Made by a program: the position numbers and the translations under genes
Part shown: positions 5,790 through 7,985 of the stretch, one piece after another
Position numbering within the stretch: position 1 is the stretch's first letter
How the letters are laid out: each line of letters begins with the position of its first letter
Notes under the pieces: model-generated
Told to the model about the DNA's origin: nothing
Seen by the model: the letters and a program-made list of their open reading frames with translations, nothing else
Databases searched by the model: none
Origin: CBDVAK01 sp965371945
GTDB taxonomy: Bacteria > Pseudomonadota > Gammaproteobacteria > Competibacterales > JAHEDQ01
Reading direction: 5' to 3'
DNA length: 7,985 nucleotides
Assembly (NCBI GenBank): GCA_965371945.1
Contig: CBDVAK010000152.1
Location: 1-7,985 of the forward strand

Positions 5790-6980
5790 TCAGAGACGCT
5801 CGAACAACGCGGCGATTCCCTGACCACCCCCGATGCACATGGTGACCAGAGCGTATCGCCCACCGATGCGCTGCAACTCGTAGAGCGCCTTGATGGTAAT
5901 GATGGCGCCGGTTGCACCAATAGGGTGACCCAAGGAGATGCCGCTGCCATTGGGGTTGAGCCGCTCGCCAGGGATATCCAGCTCGCGTGCGACAGCCAGT
6001 GCCTGCGCGGCGAAAGCCTCGTTGACCTCGAATACGTCGATGTCACCGATCCCCACCCCGGTGCGCGCCAACAGCTTGCGCACCGCCGGTACCGGACCGA
6101 TACCCATATAACGCGGCTCAACCCCGGCGAAGGAATACCCACACAAACGAGCCATCGGCTGCAGACCGCGCGCTTTGGCCGCGCCAGCCTCCATCAAAAC
6201 CAGTGCCGCACCAGCATCGTTGATGCCCGAAGCATTGCCCGCGGTGACCGTTCCCCCCTCTTTCTTGAACACCGGTCTCAGCTTTTGCATATCCGCCAAT
6301 GTGCAACCGCGCCGAATATGCTCGTCGGTGTCGAACACTTTCGTGCTCTTGCGATCCCGGATTTCCACCGGCACGATCTGCTCCTTAAAGCGACCCTCAT
6401 CGACGGCACGTTCCGCCCGGTGATGACTCTCCACCGCCAGCGCATCCTGATCCTCGCGGGAGATCTGCCATTTCTCGGCAACATTTTCCGCGGTCACACC
6501 CATGTGGAGATCATCGAACGGATCGGTCAATGCACCCACCATCGGATCGATCGTCTTGCCGTCGCCCATGCGCTGGCCGAAGCGAGCGGTAGGCAGCCAG
6601 TACGGCGCCCGGCTCATCACTTCCGCGCCACCGGCCACCGCAGCCTCGCAATCGGCCAGCAACACCAGTTGGGCAGCGGATACGATCGCGTTCATGCCGC
6701 TGCCGCAAAGCCGGTTGACGGTCAGCGCCGGCGTTTCATAGGGTAGCCCTCCACGCACCGCCGCCACCCGGGACATATACATATCCTGGCGTTCAGTATG
6801 GATGACGTTGCCAAATACCGCGTGGCCGATATCGCCCGCCTCCAGCCCCGAACGTCGCAGCGACTCGCGCACGCACAATGCCGCCAGCTCCCCGGGACTC
6901 TGATCCCGCAAGCTGCCGCCATAAGTCCCGACCGCGGTGCGCACACCGCTCAAAACCACTACTTCGCGTGTCCCGGTCAT
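5790..6980 (-). CDS. bktB: Beta-ketothiolase / acetyl-CoA acyltransferase, BktB-like
   Basis: A thiolase-superfamily enzyme that condenses two acyl-CoA units or cleaves 3-ketoacyl-CoA, cytoplasmic. The 396-residue product carries the full active site: nucleophile Cys92 in NRLCGSG, NEAF (320-323), His352 in GISLGHP and Cys382 in MCIGGGQG, each displaced by about two residues from Cupriavidus BktB as I recall it. The stretches GNVIHTERQDMY, NPNGSGISLGHPIGATGA and GRYALVTMCIGGGQGIAA look closer to BktB than to PhaA or FadA. BktB enzymes accept longer ketoacyl-CoAs and can supply 3-hydroxyvalerate precursors or serve degradation; substrate range here is inference. The start is ATG 6980, with AAAGGA seven to eight bases upstream. 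The reading frame stays open upstream to 7097, but that extension lacks thiolase character and overlaps promoter-like sequence. No fad or pha genes are nearby. The only possible operon partner is the small ORF downstream. Confidence 0.95.
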   Translation of the reverse strand: MTGTREVVVLSGVRTAVGTYGGSLRDQSPGELAALCVRESLRRSGLEAGDIGHAVFGNVIHTERQDMYMSRVAAVRGGLPYETPALTVNRLCGSGMNAIVSAAQLVLLADCEAAVAGGAEVMSRAPYWLPTARFGQRMGDGKTIDPMVGALTDPFDDLHMGVTAENVAEKWQISREDQDALAVESHHRAERAVDEGRFKEQIVPVEIRDRKSTKVFDTDEHIRRGCTLADMQKLRPVFKKEGGTVTAGNASGINDAGAALVLMEAGAAKARGLQPMARLCGYSFAGVEPRYMGIGPVPAVRKLLARTGVGIGDIDVFEVNEAFAAQALAVARELDIPGERLNPNGSGISLGHPIGATGAIITIKALYELQRIGGRYALVTMCIGGGQGIAALFERL

Positions 6981-7003
6981 AAGTTTTTCCTTTCGCATCA
7001 GTT

Positions 7004-7028
7004 CGGACCCGGGAGCCCGTCGGGTCTG
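7004..7028 (-). promoter_or_regulatory. Stem-loop in the presumed bktB leader
   Basis: GACCCG (7006-7011) pairs with CGGGTC (7021-7026), and the stem extends outward by a G-U and a C-G pair, with a nine-base loop. It would fall in the 5' leader of the thiolase mRNA if transcription starts near 7064, ending about 20 bases before the Shine-Dalgarno. It could affect message stability or be a by-product of high GC; no regulator-binding motif is recognised. Confidence 0.3.
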
Positions 7029-7070
7029 GGCGATCGCGGCGCAGGCTAAGCGGTTTGAGGCAGATCCCTG

Positions 7071-7097
7071 ATTATCCGAGAAAAAAACAGCTGTCAC
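7071..7097 (-). promoter_or_regulatory. Candidate sigma70-type promoter for bktB
   Basis: On the minus strand, GTGACA (7097-7092) matches five of six -35 consensus bases and GATAAT (7076-7071) five of six -10 bases, separated by 15 bases, which is shorter than the optimal 17. The spacer contains a run of seven T's. A start near 7064 would give a leader of about 84 bases before ATG 6980, and agrees with rejecting the N-terminal extension of the thiolase frame. Confidence 0.35.
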
Positions 7098-7257
7098 TCA
7101 GACGAGCTATGGTCGGGGAATCTGTTCAAGTCCGGCTTTTCCGGGCCAGCTCAGTCTTGAATCCTGGAAGCTCCAGACGGCAGTCTAGTGCATCGTGCCG
7201 GTAATATCGTCGGCAGGCGCCGCAATCAGGTGACCAAGTTCGCACAGCCGCCGGTGC

Positions 7258-7290
7258 ATTGTCCTGATCACTAGGCTATTATCCTGATAA
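7258..7290 (+). repeat. Tandem 13-base direct repeat overlapping the putative mlaA promoter
   Basis: ATTGTCCTGATCA (7258-7270) and ATTATCCTGATAA (7278-7290) agree at 11 of 13 positions, with starts exactly 20 bases apart, about two helical turns. The second copy contains the near-palindrome TTATC-CT-GATAA (7279-7290) and overlaps GATAAT (7286-7291), the best -10-like hexamer before mlaA; TATTAT (7277-7282) is an alternative. Neither has a good -35 element. This layout would suit a repressor or activator that contacts two sites, but no known operator is recognised. Confidence 0.45.
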
Positions 7291-7317
7291 TTCACTACGC
7301 CAATATCGGGTTGCACC

Positions 7318-7985
7318 GTGCCATTGTTCAAAGCACTCACCAGGTTTCCGCAACGCTTGTTTGTCATCGCCGCGGTTGCCGTGTCAGCAGGTTGTGCCTC
7401 TATTCCGGCCGAGCAACTCGACCCACGAGACCCCTACGAATCGTTCAACCGCTCCATGTACACATTCAACGATGGCCTTGACACCATGTTTCTGAAGCCG
7501 ATTGCGACCGGCTACGATTTTGTATTGCCGAGCTTCGCCAAGACCGGTGTCACTAACTTTTTCGACAATATCGCCGATCTGCCGATCGCGGTGAACCAGG
7601 CATTGCAGGGCAAAGGACACAATGCGCTCGACGATCTCACCCGATTTTTGTTCAATTCCACCTTCGGACTGCTGGGGTTTGTGGATTTCGCCAGTAACAT
7701 GATGGATCTGCCCCGCCACAACGAGGACTTCGGTCAGACGCTGGGCGTGTGGGGATTCGACAGCGGCTCCTATCTGGTAGTGCCGTTCTTTGGCCCGCGC
7801 ACTACCCGGGACACCTGGGGCCTGGGTGGTGACATCGTGCTCGACCCGCTGTTCGTGATCAGGGACAACGCCACCTATTGGGGTCTGGTGATCACTCGCG
7901 TGGTCAATGATCGCGCCAATCTGCTAGCGGCCGAGCGAGTGCTGGATGCCGCCGCCCTGGACCCCTATGTGTTCCTGCGTGAGTC
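7318..7985 (+). CDS. mlaA: MlaA/VacJ family outer-membrane lipoprotein (3' end beyond window)
   Basis: MlaA sits in the outer membrane, normally with porins, and removes mislocalised phospholipids from the outer leaflet, passing them to periplasmic MlaC and the MlaFEDB transporter. About 222 codons are present; family members are around 240-260 residues, so only the C-terminus is missing. Recognisable blocks are DPYESFNRSMYTFNDGLD near residues 38-55, the FFDNIADLP and LDDLTRFLFNSTFGLLGFVDFAS region, EDFGQTLGVWG, GSYLVVPFFGPRTTRD, and DPYVFLRE at the edge. The N-terminus is a lipoprotein signal ending VSAGC with Cys26; Ser at -3 is unusual where Leu is the norm. The start is GTG 7318: an in-frame stop lies at 7288-7290 and no ATG precedes the signal peptide; TTG 7324 is an alternative. 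The Shine-Dalgarno is weak (CGGG). The other mla genes are not in view. Confidence 0.93.
   Translation, partial: MPLFKALTRFPQRLFVIAAVAVSAGCASIPAEQLDPRDPYESFNRSMYTFNDGLDTMFLKPIATGYDFVLPSFAKTGVTNFFDNIADLPIAVNQALQGKGHNALDDLTRFLFNSTFGLLGFVDFASNMMDLPRHNEDFGQTLGVWGFDSGSYLVVPFFGPRTTRDTWGLGGDIVLDPLFVIRDNATYWGLVITRVVNDRANLLAAERVLDAAALDPYVFLRE

Larger units (their letters stand above)
6981..7317. other. Divergent intergenic region between bktB and mlaA
   Basis: A 337-base non-coding stretch. From left to right it holds the bktB Shine-Dalgarno (AAAGGA, minus strand), a leader inverted repeat (7004-7028), a minus-strand promoter-like pair (7071-7097), a stretch (about 7098-7180) where I see nothing definite, a long interrupted inverted repeat bounded by CTAGTG (7185-7190) and CACTAG (7269-7274), a local CGGC/GCCG hairpin (7211-7222), and a near-identical 13-base direct repeat just ahead of mlaA. 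A tRNA or rRNA is not evident. A small ORF reading minus from inside mlaA (7367-7185) has no supporting features. Confidence 0.7.

Noticed and set aside
5522..6142. Minus-strand 206-codon frame ending at the small-ORF stop
   Set aside because: Most of it lies out of frame inside the thiolase gene and reads as Ser/Arg-rich noise. Only the part after the thiolase stop, from GTG 5722, has a good ribosome-binding site and is kept as the small ORF.
5694..6746. Plus-strand ORF of 350 codons antisense to the thiolase
   Set aside because: It mirrors a well-conserved thiolase gene, its translation is His/Arg/Pro-rich without family features, and it has no sensible promoter or ribosome-binding site.
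7081..7094. Minus-strand ACAGCTGT followed by a run of seven T's as an intrinsic terminator
   Set aside because: The palindrome is only eight bases with no room for a loop, so no stable hairpin precedes the T run. The T run sits better as spacer of the candidate bktB promoter.
6981..7097. N-terminal extension of the thiolase frame to 7097
   Set aside because: The added 39 residues do not resemble thiolase N-termini, while ATG 6980 has an excellent Shine-Dalgarno and gives the normal family length. The extension also overlaps promoter-like sequence.
7185..7367. Minus-strand 60-codon ORF starting inside mlaA
   Set aside because: Its start is antisense within the mlaA signal-peptide region, it has no clear ribosome-binding site, and the peptide has no recognisable character.

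Overview
The window is GC-rich, gene-dense chromosomal DNA that looks gammaproteobacterial. The evidence is a class A penicillin-binding protein with PBP1b architecture followed by a lipoprotein gene, a complete RmuC, a BktB-type beta-ketothiolase, and an MlaA (VacJ) outer-membrane lipoprotein. No IS element, phage gene, tRNA, rRNA or CRISPR array is visible. Genus cannot be assigned from sequence alone; the gene set would fit an environmental or sulfur-oxidiser-like gammaproteobacterium, but that is inference.

Layout, left to right: (1) on the minus strand, mrcB/ponB (TTG start at 2443, stop at 92) overlaps by four bases (ATGA) the start of a lipoprotein gene that runs off the left edge. (2) A short divergent region (2444-2500, or to 2542 if the later kinase start is used) separates mrcB from a plus-strand pair. 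The first of the pair is a two-domain protein joining an aminoglycoside-phosphotransferase-like kinase domain to a P-loop ATPase/kinase domain (2501-4135); the second, ten bases on, is rmuC (4146-5489). (3) A perfect 22-base palindrome (5496-5517) lies between the rmuC stop and the stop of a minus-strand small ORF, and probably ends both convergent transcripts. (4) On the minus strand, a bktB-like thiolase (6980 to 5790) is followed by a 66-codon unrecognised ORF (5722 to 5522). The strong Shine-Dalgarno sequence of that ORF sits in the 3' arm of a perfect 8-bp hairpin. (5) A 337-base divergent region (6981-7317) holds promoter-like sequences, a 13-base direct repeat overlapping the likely mlaA -10, and inverted repeats. 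(6) mlaA (GTG start at 7318) runs off the right edge.

The functions are mostly housekeeping: peptidoglycan synthesis (PBP1b), outer-membrane lipid asymmetry (MlaA), genome maintenance (RmuC) and acyl-CoA/ketoacyl-CoA metabolism (thiolase). The least understood items are the APH-kinase/P-loop fusion, the small ORF with its sequestered ribosome-binding site, and the repeat cluster in front of mlaA. I see no strong case for a wholly new multi-gene system.
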